From Moraxella sp. VT-16-12 (GTDB lineage Bacteria; Pseudomonadota; Gammaproteobacteria; Pseudomonadales; Moraxellaceae), in NCBI RefSeq assembly GCF_002224245.2, contig NZ_NKHK02000003.1:1-64000 (forward strand): a stretch of 64,000 bases of DNA. The letters run 5' to 3'. The translations under genes and the position numbers were made by a program. Positions within the stretch are counted from its first letter, which is position 1, and each line of letters begins with the position of its first letter. The notes under the pieces were generated by a model that was not told the DNA's origin, searched no databases, and saw nothing but the letters and a program-made list of their open reading frames with translations. Of this stretch, positions 56,762 through 64,000 are shown piece after piece.

Positions 56762-58123
56762 TTAGATGACATATTTGCCAATAATCTTGTTGCTGTCAGT
56801 TCTGGCATCTATGGTGGACAACATGGCGTACGCCCCAATAAATTTACGACTGATAAACATCATCTCTTTTGGGGGTAGGGCAAATTCTTTTGACGTCATG
56901 CCATTTTTGGTGCGTATCATCACACGGTTATATAGGTCGGATTTTGACCAGATGTAATGACCACGTTCATCAAGCAGCTGTTGTGTGATGACATCGCTTT
57001 TGGCAAAGGGCTCGCACGCCAACAAAAATACGTCTGACACATCATCTTTGGGTTTGCCAGTTAAGTCATCAAAAAATGAATAGCCAGTCATGGCGCTGTT
57101 CATCATGGATTTGTCTTGGTGATAGCCAGCAATCAGCAAGTTTTTGGCGATGGTTAATAACTTGTCATCAAACCGTTTAATTGCCCCAAAATCCAATAAA
57201 ACCAGTTTGTCATGACCATTTTCATCAAGTCTGACCAAATAATTGCCAAAATTGGGGTCGGTCTGCATTTCTCCCCAATCAAAAATCTCGCGTATGACAA
57301 TCTCAATGGCTGATTGCCCCAAGCGGTCTCGTCTGTCTTGGGATAAGGCGAGTACTTGTGGGTCATTTAAGGCGATGCCACTTTCAAAGCTCATACAGAT
57401 TAAGCGGTCAGTAGAGTAGTTGTCATAAATGGTTGGCACGACATACCGCTCATCATTCATCAGGTGATTGGCAAAGCGTTTGGTGGTGTCTGCTTCCATG
57501 CGATAATCTACTTCACGGTGTAGCAACGCACGAATTTCATCAAACCAATCATCCAGCGATTTGGTTTGCGGGATTGCTCCGGTGATTTTTAACAGTCGTT
57601 TAAATACCGCCAAATCAGCATCAATGGCATTTGCCACATTGGGGTATTGCACCTTTAATACCACTTGCCGCCCTGTGTATTTGTGGGTGGCTTTGTGTAC
57701 CTGAGCCAGACTTGCTGTGCCAATCGGTGTCCGTTCAATTTCAAAATCCGCCACTTTATCCCCAAGCTGTGCTTGTAAGCTTTCATAAATCAAATGCCAA
57801 GCAATCGGCGTGGTTTTATCGTCTAGGGTGTGCAGTGCTGACACCACAGGTGGGGGGAGCATATGCTCACCATATAGAGCCAACATTTGACCAACTTTGA
57901 CGACCGACCCTTTTAGTTTGCCAAGCTCAAAGGCAAGATAGTCTGCTTGTTCTTGCATAAAGGCGTTTTTTTGTTGAGCTTTTTGTTCCTTGGATAAAAA
58001 CAGTCCAGACAACCCAGTTTTTGCCCAGTTTTTGCCGATGGTTAGGGAAGTTTTGGCAAGGGAAAGCTGACGGTCTAGGGTGGATGTTTTTAGGGTGTTT
58101 AAGGGGTGTTGTTGGTCGGTCAT
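56762..58123 (-). CDS. ABC1/UbiB (AarF) family atypical kinase
   Basis: A 453-residue protein of the ABC1 family. It has the KxGQ motif (LKGSVVKVGQMLALYGEHML), the Ala-rich loop GTASLAQVHKATHKYTG with VVLKVQYP, and the DFG-like VLLDFGAIKRFD. Members assist coenzyme Q synthesis or lipid trafficking as atypical ATPases. No C-terminal membrane pair is obvious, so it may be a cytosolic paralogue and not the ubiquinone UbiB itself. Its extended -10 lies about 90 bases upstream. Confidence 0.87.
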   Translation of the reverse strand: MTDQQHPLNTLKTSTLDRQLSLAKTSLTIGKNWAKTGLSGLFLSKEQKAQQKNAFMQEQADYLAFELGKLKGSVVKVGQMLALYGEHMLPPPVVSALHTLDDKTTPIAWHLIYESLQAQLGDKVADFEIERTPIGTASLAQVHKATHKYTGRQVVLKVQYPNVANAIDADLAVFKRLLKITGAIPQTKSLDDWFDEIRALLHREVDYRMEADTTKRFANHLMNDERYVVPTIYDNYSTDRLICMSFESGIALNDPQVLALSQDRRDRLGQSAIEIVIREIFDWGEMQTDPNFGNYLVRLDENGHDKLVLLDFGAIKRFDDKLLTIAKNLLIAGYHQDKSMMNSAMTGYSFFDDLTGKPKDDVSDVFLLACEPFAKSDVITQQLLDERGHYIWSKSDLYNRVMIRTKNGMTSKEFALPPKEMMFISRKFIGAYAMLSTIDARTDSNKIIGKYVI

Positions 58124-58212
58124 GATGGCGCATCTAAAATCTGCAAAAGTATAATGATAATCAAATTTTTGACAAATTAAAATAAAAATAACTGTGATGA
58201 ATTGTCAGCTCT

Positions 58213-58221
58213 ATTATAACA
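58213..58221 (-). promoter_or_regulatory. extended -10 promoter of the ABC1 kinase gene
   Basis: On the minus strand TGTTATAAT (TG-n-TATAAT, hexamer complement of 58213-58218) lies 90 bases before the ATG at 58123. No clear -35. Confidence 0.5.
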
Positions 58222-58282
58222 AAAAGCAACAGTAATTTTGTATTGGTTTTGCTTGTTTGGGTATGTGTCAAACGATGAATGT

Positions 58283-58469
58283 CCATAAATTTTATGGTCT
58301 ATAATTTTGACCATCATACAACACAATAGAGTTAGAATTTTGTAGATATTTGTAAATCAGTCATGTTTGTCAATCATTAATAAAAATTTAGGTGGTATTT
58401 TGAGCAATCAGGCATGGCATCGCACTTTAATCACGCGACAAAAAAAGCCAAATACGACATTTGGCTTTT
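58283..58469 (+). other. spacer with possible small RNA: dyad, -10 and terminator
   Basis: The 359-base stretch 58124-58482 has no gene. On the plus strand CCATAAA-T-TTTATGG (58283-58297) is a perfect 7-1-7 dyad directly before TATAAT (58300-58305). A transcript from about 58312 would run to the stem at 58443-58469 (AAAAGCCAAAT, loop ACGAC, ATTTGGCTTTT) and its U-rich tail, giving about 160 nucleotides. There is no long frame inside. The -35 is weak, so the promoter call is tentative. Confidence 0.4.
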
Positions 58470-58470
58470 T
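58443..58470. terminator. bidirectional terminator downstream of purD
   Basis: Perfect eleven-base stem AAAAGCCAAAT/ATTTGGCTTTT with loop ACGAC. T-runs follow on both strands. It stops purD transcription on the minus strand, with the purD stop codon 13 bases away, and would stop any plus-strand RNA from 58.3 kb. Confidence 0.85.
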
Positions 58471-58482
58471 GGTTTTTTGATA

Positions 58483-59763
58483 TTAACGCCCAATCGCCCG
58501 CCAGCCAATATCACGGCGGTATTGGATACCATCAAAAGCAATCGTACCGCACGCTTGCAAGGCACGAGCCTGAGCTTCTGCCACGTCTTTGCCAAGGGCG
58601 GTAACGCACAAGACCCGTCCACCATTGGTAAGGATTTGTCCGTTATCGCCTTGTTTGGTGCCTGCGTGAAAGACTTTGACTTTCTCTACACTACCCACCT
58701 GTGGCAAACCAGTAATCACATCATTGCTTGATGAGCTGTCAGGATAGCCACGACTAGCAAGCACAATGCCCAATGCCACGTCGTCATGCCAATCAGCCGT
58801 TTTGGGCAGATGACCATCAAGCCCTGCCAAAATCAAATCCACCAATGATGATTTTAACCGCATCATAATTGGCTGTGTTTCAGGGTCGCCAAAACGGCAA
58901 TTAAACTCAATCACATAAGGGTCGGCATTGTCATCAATCATCAGCCCTGCATACAAAAAGCCTGTGTAGGGTGTGCCACGGCGTTTCATTTCGTCCACCA
59001 CAGGGCGGATAACACGCTCTATCACTTTGTCATGCACATCAGCGGTTACCACAGGGGCAGGCGAGTAAGCACCCATGCCGCCAGTATTTGCCCCTTTATC
59101 GCCTTCAAAAATGCGTTTGTGGTCTTGACTGGTTGCCATTGGTAGGATATTATCGCCGTCAATCATACAAATAAATGACGCTTCTTCACCTGCCAAAAAC
59201 TCTTCAATCACCACACGGCTGCCTGCTTCGCCAAATTTATTGCCAGAGAGCATGTCGTCAATGGCAGCAAAGGCTTCTGTTTCAGTCATGGCAACAATCA
59301 CGCCTTTGCCTGCTGCCAGTCCATCGGCTTTGATGACAATTGGTGTTCCTTTTTCTTTGACAAAGGCTTTGGCACCATCTGTTTGGGTAAAGACTTGATA
59401 AAAGGCGGTTGGTACGTTGATGGCCTGCATAAATTCTTTGGCAAAGGCTTTTGAGCCTTCTAGCTGTGAGCAGTATTTTGAGCAGCCCCATACTTTGATG
59501 CCTGCTTTGGTTAAATCATCGGTGATGCCTGCCACCAGTGGTGCTTCTGCACCCACCACCACAAAAGCAATCTCTTCTTTTTGGCAAAAGTCAATCACGG
59601 CTTTATGGTCGCTGATGTCCAAATCCACATTGCACAGCTTTGGTTCGTGTGCTGTGCCAGCATTACCTTTGGCGACAAATACGGTGGTAACTTTATCATC
59701 TTTGGCACACGCCCACGCCAATGCGTGCTCACGCCCACCTGTGCCAGTTACTAAAATTTTCAT
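58483..59763 (-). CDS. purD: phosphoribosylamine--glycine ligase
   Basis: PurD forms glycinamide ribonucleotide from phosphoribosylamine, glycine and ATP in purine synthesis. The 426-residue ATP-grasp protein has the N-terminal KILVTGTGGREHALAWA (a usual GGRExALA), VIKADGLAAGKGV, FNCRFGDPETQPIMMRL, and GGRVLCVTALGKDVAEA. ATG 59763 is used; the longer frame has no support. It ends at the strong stem at 58.45 kb. Confidence 0.97.
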   Translation of the reverse strand: MKILVTGTGGREHALAWACAKDDKVTTVFVAKGNAGTAHEPKLCNVDLDISDHKAVIDFCQKEEIAFVVVGAEAPLVAGITDDLTKAGIKVWGCSKYCSQLEGSKAFAKEFMQAINVPTAFYQVFTQTDGAKAFVKEKGTPIVIKADGLAAGKGVIVAMTETEAFAAIDDMLSGNKFGEAGSRVVIEEFLAGEEASFICMIDGDNILPMATSQDHKRIFEGDKGANTGGMGAYSPAPVVTADVHDKVIERVIRPVVDEMKRRGTPYTGFLYAGLMIDDNADPYVIEFNCRFGDPETQPIMMRLKSSLVDLILAGLDGHLPKTADWHDDVALGIVLASRGYPDSSSSNDVITGLPQVGSVEKVKVFHAGTKQGDNGQILTNGGRVLCVTALGKDVAEAQARALQACGTIAFDGIQYRRDIGWRAIGR

Positions 59764-59822
59764 GATGACCCCTTGATATGTAAATTTTATCATTATAACA
59801 AAAAAGGGCTTATTGCCCTAAT

Positions 59823-60428
59823 TTATTTTATCAGCAGTGTATGACACAGACCGTCCACACACGCCACAAGCCTATCACCTACATTCAATTTCCCCACACC
59901 TTTTGGTGTGCCTGTCATGATGATGTCGCCTTTTTGTAAGCCATACAAATCATCCAAATACGCCACTAGGTAATCAAAAGTGTACATCATTTTGTCAGTG
60001 CTATCATTTTGGCGGATTTCATCATTGATGGTCAAAGACAGATGATAAGACCGATTGGTAAAGGGCTGAAACGCACCAAGCCAGCATGCTCCTTTAAAGC
60101 CTTTGGCTTTTGTCCAAGGCAGCCCTTTGGCTTTGCAAGTATCTTGTATGTCTCGGGCGGTCAAATCAAGCCCCACCGCATAGCCTGCGACTCGTTTATC
60201 ATCGCCAATCAGTAGCACCAGCTCCGTTTCATAATGCACATTGTCAGAAAATTTTGGTAAATGCAGTGTATCGCCAGTACAGACGCTGCTGTTTGGTTTT
60301 AAAAATACCAACGGCTCATCAGGTACGGCATTGCCAAGCTCGGCAATATGTTCTACATAACTGCGACCGATACAATAAATGGTGTTGATGGCATAAGAGA
60401 CACCATCGGTAAATGTAATCTGGGGCAT
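59823..60428 (-). CDS. fumarylacetoacetate hydrolase family protein
   Basis: A 201-residue protein of the FAH superfamily, a size seen in small bacterial members that act as acylpyruvate hydrolases or oxaloacetate decarboxylases. IYCIGRSYVEHIAELGNAVP is typical. The metal ligands are in HYETELVLLIGD (two Glu) and GLDLTARDIQDTCKAKGLPW (Asp). The C-terminal GDIIMTGTPKGVGKL is also typical. Exact substrate not predictable. Confidence 0.9.
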   Translation of the reverse strand: MPQITFTDGVSYAINTIYCIGRSYVEHIAELGNAVPDEPLVFLKPNSSVCTGDTLHLPKFSDNVHYETELVLLIGDDKRVAGYAVGLDLTARDIQDTCKAKGLPWTKAKGFKGACWLGAFQPFTNRSYHLSLTINDEIRQNDSTDKMMYTFDYLVAYLDDLYGLQKGDIIMTGTPKGVGKLNVGDRLVACVDGLCHTLLIK

Positions 60429-60562
60429 GGCGATACTTTTGCAAAAATCTTATCATAGCACAAATCAGCCCAATAAAAAACGTCTGTCATAAAAGCATTT
60501 GCCACAGCCAATAAAATTATTTAGGATAAAATCATCACTTTATTTATCACTAGGAGCGATTT

Positions 60563-60991
60563 GTGAAACTTCCCCAACATTTTATTGCTAAATCATGCTT
60601 AATACTTGCCTTGGTAGGTGTGTCGGTTATCGCACAGGGGTCATCAAAAATCTGTGAAAAGCCACAAGTTGGTGGTTATGATGATGTTTCTTGTCTTTAT
60701 GGTGGTTTATCAAAAGTTGAACAAAATAACAAATTTGGTTTTATTGATAAAACAGGTCAAGTGGCTGTTTCTTTAAAATACGATGACGCTCGGCATTTTG
60801 GTGATGGTTTGGCAGCTGTGAAGCAACATGGCAAATGGGGTTTTGTTGATAAAACTGGTCAAGTGGTCATACCTTTGCAATATGATTTTGCTGATAGCTT
60901 TAACGAAGGTTTGGCAGTGGTTAAAAAAGATGGCGAGTGGCTGACAATCAACAAACAAGGACAGCAAGCAAGCGACCTAGCTTTGCAGTAG
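60563..60991 (+). CDS. short exported WG-repeat protein
   Basis: A 142-residue protein starting at GTG 60563, with AGGAG seven bases upstream. The N-terminus is a signal peptide (CLILALVGVSVIAQG). WG repeats are NKFGFIDKTGQVAVSLKYDD and GKWGFVDKTGQVVIPLQYD, with a third, degenerate unit (GEWLTINKQGQ). WG repeats form beta-rich scaffolds of unknown function. Its stop abuts the convergent hydrolase stop with no gap. A longer WG-repeat gene lies 1.3 kb downstream. Confidence 0.82.
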   Translation: MKLPQHFIAKSCLILALVGVSVIAQGSSKICEKPQVGGYDDVSCLYGGLSKVEQNNKFGFIDKTGQVAVSLKYDDARHFGDGLAAVKQHGKWGFVDKTGQVVIPLQYDFADSFNEGLAVVKKDGEWLTINKQGQQASDLALQ

Positions 60992-61999
60992 CTACACACC
61001 CAAGCAATGCTCTTTGACCAAACTGACCAAATACGGCTGATAATACACAGGTAAATCATGAGCCAAGCCGTCCACCGCCACAAATTGGCTGTTTTTGATG
61101 AGTTTGGCGACGTGTTTGCCGTGGCTTTGGTGAATCAGCCCATCTTTGGTGCCATGAATGATGAGCGTGGGGGCAGTAATTTGGCGAGTATAAGACTCTA
61201 TTGAGCCAGTGGCAAGTATGGCATTCATCTGCTGAGCCATACCCAGTGGGTGAAAACAGCGTTGATAGCGTCTGTGAGCCACCGCTCGCGTGCCTTTGAT
61301 GTCAAGATGACCCGGTGAGCCGACCGCCGTCATAAACCACACAGCATGACGCACCATGTCTCGCTCGGAGTGGCTTTGTGGTTTTCTAAAAAAGGTGGAA
61401 AACTGCACAGGCTTTGGTAGTCTGGCAAAGGCACTGTTGGCACTGCTAAATATCAATATCAGTCTATCCACCAAATCAGGATATCTGGCGGACAAGATTT
61501 GACCTATCATGCCCCCCATGCTTGCTCCGATGATGTTGGCTTTGGGTAGGTTTAACGCTTGTATCAGCCCTGCAACGTCTTGTGCCATGTCGGGTAGGGT
61601 GTAGGCGACTTTTTCACGGGCGTTGGACAGACCAATGGTGTTTTTGGCAATCATTTTGACAATATTGGTGCGGGGCAGTTTGCTTAGGTGATTGATTTTG
61701 CTAGAAAGTCCTGTGTCTCGGTTGTCAAATCTGATGACAAAAAATCCAGCGTCCATAAACTGCTTTAAAAAGCCATCTGACCAAAACATCATCTGTGAGC
61801 CAAAGCCTGCCACAAACAACAAAGGCGGATTGTCAGGGTTACCCCCAGCTTCCACACACAACTTGATGCCATCACCCACATCTATCATGGCTTGATATAA
61901 ATGGGGCGATAGGTCAGATGGTTGCCAGTTTTGATTAAATTTTAACCAACTGTCAGGCGGTACACTGGGCAAAGTGGTAAATGGGCTAAACTCACTCAT
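60992..61999 (-). CDS. alpha/beta hydrolase
   Basis: A 335-residue alpha/beta hydrolase. It has PPLLFVAGFGSQMMFWSDGF, RFDNRDTGLSSK, the nucleophile elbow NIIGASMGGMIGQILSARYP (Ser), then APTLIIHGTKDGLIHQSHG (Asp) and VDGLAHDLP (His), giving a full triad. No signal peptide. A possible lipase or esterase, but the substrate is unknown. Rubredoxin lies 17 bases upstream on the same strand. Confidence 0.87.
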   Translation of the reverse strand: MSEFSPFTTLPSVPPDSWLKFNQNWQPSDLSPHLYQAMIDVGDGIKLCVEAGGNPDNPPLLFVAGFGSQMMFWSDGFLKQFMDAGFFVIRFDNRDTGLSSKINHLSKLPRTNIVKMIAKNTIGLSNAREKVAYTLPDMAQDVAGLIQALNLPKANIIGASMGGMIGQILSARYPDLVDRLILIFSSANSAFARLPKPVQFSTFFRKPQSHSERDMVRHAVWFMTAVGSPGHLDIKGTRAVAHRRYQRCFHPLGMAQQMNAILATGSIESYTRQITAPTLIIHGTKDGLIHQSHGKHVAKLIKNSQFVAVDGLAHDLPVYYQPYLVSLVKEHCLGV

Positions 62000-62016
62000 G
62001 GCTGTTTGTGGTTTGT

Positions 62017-62181
62017 TTAAATCTCAACCATTTCAAAATCTTCTTTGCCTACGCCACATTCAGGACACGTCCAGTCATCAGGAATGTCTTCCCAGCGAGT
62101 GCCAGCAGGCAAGCCTTCTTCGGGGCAACCGACCGCTTCATCATAAATCCAACCACAGACGATACACTGATATTTTTTCAT
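62017..62181 (-). CDS. rubredoxin
   Basis: A 54-residue iron protein, too short for many gene callers. Four cysteines bind one iron: C6-x2-C9 ([15 protein letters not shown]) and C39-x2-C42 ([15 protein letters not shown]), with the usual Trp and Tyr spacing. Rubredoxins carry single electrons, for example to alkane hydroxylases or superoxide reductases; its partner is not in view. It sits between the hydrolase and the WG-repeat gene. Confidence 0.93.
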   Translation of the reverse strand: MKKYQCIVCGWIYDEAVGCPEEGLPAGTRWEDIPDDWTCPECGVGKEDFEMVEI

Positions 62182-62271
62182 GGCGACAGCTCTTTGATTG
62201 ATAAAAATTGGCGTAAGTTTACAACCGTTTTCATTTTTTGTAAAGCCCTTTTTGGTCAGCTTGGTTGCTGG

Positions 62272-63762
62272 CTAGTTGGCAGATTTTGGTGGCGATGTTT
62301 TGCCTAAGTTATTGCCTGTGGGGTCAATCAGATACCAAGTGTCATCCATTTTGGTTTTGATGTAGCCATCATTGAGCGGTCGGTACTGCTCATAGACAGG
62401 TGGTGTGATGATGTTGCCTTGGCTGTTTGCTCTGCCGTAGCGATGGTTTTGTTTGATGAATAAATGATTGTCATTCCAATTAACAATCTCATCATAGACG
62501 ACAGGTAGCAGCTCTTTGCCATCTAAATCAACAAATCCCCATTTATCACCCACACGCACTTTGTAGCCATAATAGGTGGTGTGTGCTTTTGATAGGGTGT
62601 ATCGCTGGCTGTATAGTGGTTTGATGTCATCAAATGTCGGCTCGGTGATTTGATTGCCATCGGTTTTGATAAAGCCGTATTTATTGTCTTTTTGATAAAT
62701 GCCAATCTCTTCATCAAAAGAGATGATGGCGTCATAAAGGTGTGGGGTAACAGCTTTAAATTCGTGATTTAATATCAGCTGATGGTTATCTTGATTGGCG
62801 ATGATGATGTTGCTTTTTTCAATGCCAATCAGGTGGTCATAGATAAAATCAATCAAGACACGATTGTCTTTGTCCACCGCCCCAAATTGCCATTTGTTTC
62901 CTTGGCGTTTGGCGACGATAAACAGCACCTTATCACCGATTTTGACAGGCGTTTTGGCGTATAGGTATTGTGGGGGTATCACTTCTTTACCAGTTTTATC
63001 AATATAGCCATTTAGGTCTCTTGTCAAAGAAACGACAGCAAAGCCATGATGAAAACTGTCCATGTGTGGATATTCTGGCTTGATGATGATGTTGCCTTGG
63101 CTGTCCATCACGCCATGATAGCCTGTTTCATCAGCAAAATAAATGAGATTGTCATTGATGCTGACACTTTTATAAATGGGTGGCAAAATCTCTTTGCCTG
63201 CTGTATCAATCACGCCCATTCTGTATGTGTCGTCTTTGACATTGCCATCATTGCTGACGATGGCAAGCCCATCTTCAAAGCGATAAGCATTGCCGTATTT
63301 TGGGGTGATGACCATGTTGCCTGCGGGGTCAATATAGCCTGATTTGCCACGTAGGGATACTGCCATACGGTTTTGGCTAAACAGATGCATTTTGTCAAAA
63401 TGAACAGCAGTCAGCTCTTTGCCTGTCTTGGTGCTAATCAGCCCATATTTGTTGTCAATTTGTACCAAAGCGGTGTGGTGCTCATCATCATAAAAACTGA
63501 TGTCATCATAACGAATGTCGCTGATGAGTTTACCGTCTTTGTTGATTAAGCCAAATTTGTCTTGATGTTTGATTTGGGCGATGTTGCCATCATCATGAAA
63601 TAAACAGCTCACCGTGGCGTTTTGTAACTTGGGGTCGCTGATGGTGGGTTTGTGGCAGGTGTATTCTGCCAAGCCGTCCTGATAAACAACACTTGATGGG
63701 TTGGCATGGGCGAGCATGACAAAAGATGTCATTAAAATACTGATAATACATGGATATTTCAT
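62272..63762 (-). CDS. long exported WG-repeat protein
   Basis: A 496-residue protein with a signal peptide (YPCIISILMTSFVMLAHA) and about eleven WG-like repeats such as KFGLINKDGKLISDI, KSGYIDPAGNMVITPKYG, LNGYIDKTGKEVIPPQY, KYGFIKTDGNQI and KWGFVDLDGKELLPVVYD. The mature protein is nearly all repeats, likely a solenoid or propeller in the periplasm or on the surface. ATG 63762 is used; a GTG four codons earlier is possible. Confidence 0.88.
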   Translation of the reverse strand: MKYPCIISILMTSFVMLAHANPSSVVYQDGLAEYTCHKPTISDPKLQNATVSCLFHDDGNIAQIKHQDKFGLINKDGKLISDIRYDDISFYDDEHHTALVQIDNKYGLISTKTGKELTAVHFDKMHLFSQNRMAVSLRGKSGYIDPAGNMVITPKYGNAYRFEDGLAIVSNDGNVKDDTYRMGVIDTAGKEILPPIYKSVSINDNLIYFADETGYHGVMDSQGNIIIKPEYPHMDSFHHGFAVVSLTRDLNGYIDKTGKEVIPPQYLYAKTPVKIGDKVLFIVAKRQGNKWQFGAVDKDNRVLIDFIYDHLIGIEKSNIIIANQDNHQLILNHEFKAVTPHLYDAIISFDEEIGIYQKDNKYGFIKTDGNQITEPTFDDIKPLYSQRYTLSKAHTTYYGYKVRVGDKWGFVDLDGKELLPVVYDEIVNWNDNHLFIKQNHRYGRANSQGNIITPPVYEQYRPLNDGYIKTKMDDTWYLIDPTGNNLGKTSPPKSAN

Positions 63763-63819
63763 GATGCTAATCACTTAAAAATCGGTCAAAAAAGCCATTT
63801 ATAAGAACAGTTGTAGCCA

Positions 63820-64000
63820 TTAGGTAAATAGTTGGTTTGCCAATGCTACTCTGGCTTTGACAAACCCATCAATACCTGATAGTAGTAATTGATTGAGTGG
63901 GTGGCTGTTTTGAGTGTCCATAAATTCTGTCATGGTCATCACTGGCGTTTTTGGCGTATGGTTGCCGTTATCAATGAGCTGGCGTGATACAGGTGTGTTC
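63820..64000 (-). CDS. 3' end of an unidentified gene at the right edge
   Basis: A minus-strand frame is open from the window edge through 60 codons to a TAA at 63820-63822. The visible C-terminus includes LIDNGNHTPKTPVMTMTEFM and then GIDGFVKARVALANQLFT. The composition is protein-like. I do not recognise the family. The 5' part lies beyond 64000. Confidence 0.6.
   Translation of the reverse strand, partial: NTPVSRQLIDNGNHTPKTPVMTMTEFMDTQNSHPLNQLLLSGIDGFVKARVALANQLFT

Noticed and set aside
58150-58168. A Fur-box-like sequence (14 of 19 to the long consensus) upstream of the ABC1 kinase gene
   Set aside because: Only the left half-site is good (TGATAAT); the right half matches at two of seven positions. 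AT-rich spacers give such matches by chance.

Overview
The window looks like a chromosomal segment of Moraxella or a very close relative in the Moraxellaceae (Gammaproteobacteria). This is inferred from protein style and gene content, with no database search. The signs are moderate-to-low GC with AT-rich spacers, trpG-trpD-trpC without trpE, leuC separated from leuDB, a long-form GAPDH with an N-terminal extension, a Nudix-ThiE fusion, and Moraxella/Acinetobacter-like lrgAB, comEC, hslO and DUF389 proteins. No rRNA, tRNA, CRISPR array, insertion sequence or prophage was seen.

Layout. 0.2-4.1 kb: queuosine genes queA and tgt with a DUF389 membrane protein between them. 4.1-10.1 kb: aat, hslO, a membrane protein, a matrixin-like zinc protease, orn, an HTH regulator, two small membrane proteins and rpe. 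10.2-17.4 kb: leuC, leuD and leuB, interrupted by accessory genes (a PIN toxin-antitoxin pair, several small unknown or secreted proteins, a PEBP protein, a methyltransferase-like membrane protein and a PD-(D/E)XK nuclease-like protein). 17.4-18.05 kb: a gene-poor spacer with a terminator, a decayed gene fragment and the trpG promoter. 18.05-20.7 kb: trpGDC. 20.8-30.2 kb: pyrG, a second PIN toxin-antitoxin pair, kdsA, eno, ftsB, ispD, comEC and a SppA-type peptidase. 30.2-35.5 kb: two separate LrgA/LrgB-type pairs flanking a lytic transglycosylase and a divergent nitroreductase/LysR pair. 35.7-41.3 kb: a lipoprotein, a hydrolase, hflX, an unknown protein, an ACT-domain protein, folP and a TPR-like periplasmic protein. 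41.4-50.5 kb: an LplT-like transporter divergent from tamA-tamB, which may form an envelope lipid-traffic locus. 50.5-53.4 kb: a 55-residue hemP with a Fur-box-like site, the Nudix-ThiE fusion and gap. 53.6-58.1 kb: small exported proteins, DUF1287, ridA-dadA and an ABC1/UbiB-family kinase. 58.1-64 kb: purD, an FAH-family protein, two WG-repeat exported proteins, a hydrolase, a rubredoxin missed by length-limited gene calling, and the 3' end of an unidentified gene at the right edge.

Much of the window is biosynthesis (leucine, tryptophan, CTP, folate, purine, Kdo, isoprenoid) and envelope maintenance. The most unusual parts are the cargo inside the leu genes, the lone nuclease-like gene between leuD and leuB, the ComEC whose C-terminal domain lacks the metallo-beta-lactamase metal motif, the matrixin with a long coiled-coil insertion, and the 58.3 kb spacer, which could encode a small RNA. 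Many promoters share an extended -10 element (TGnTAAAAT or TGnTATAAT) with a poor -35.
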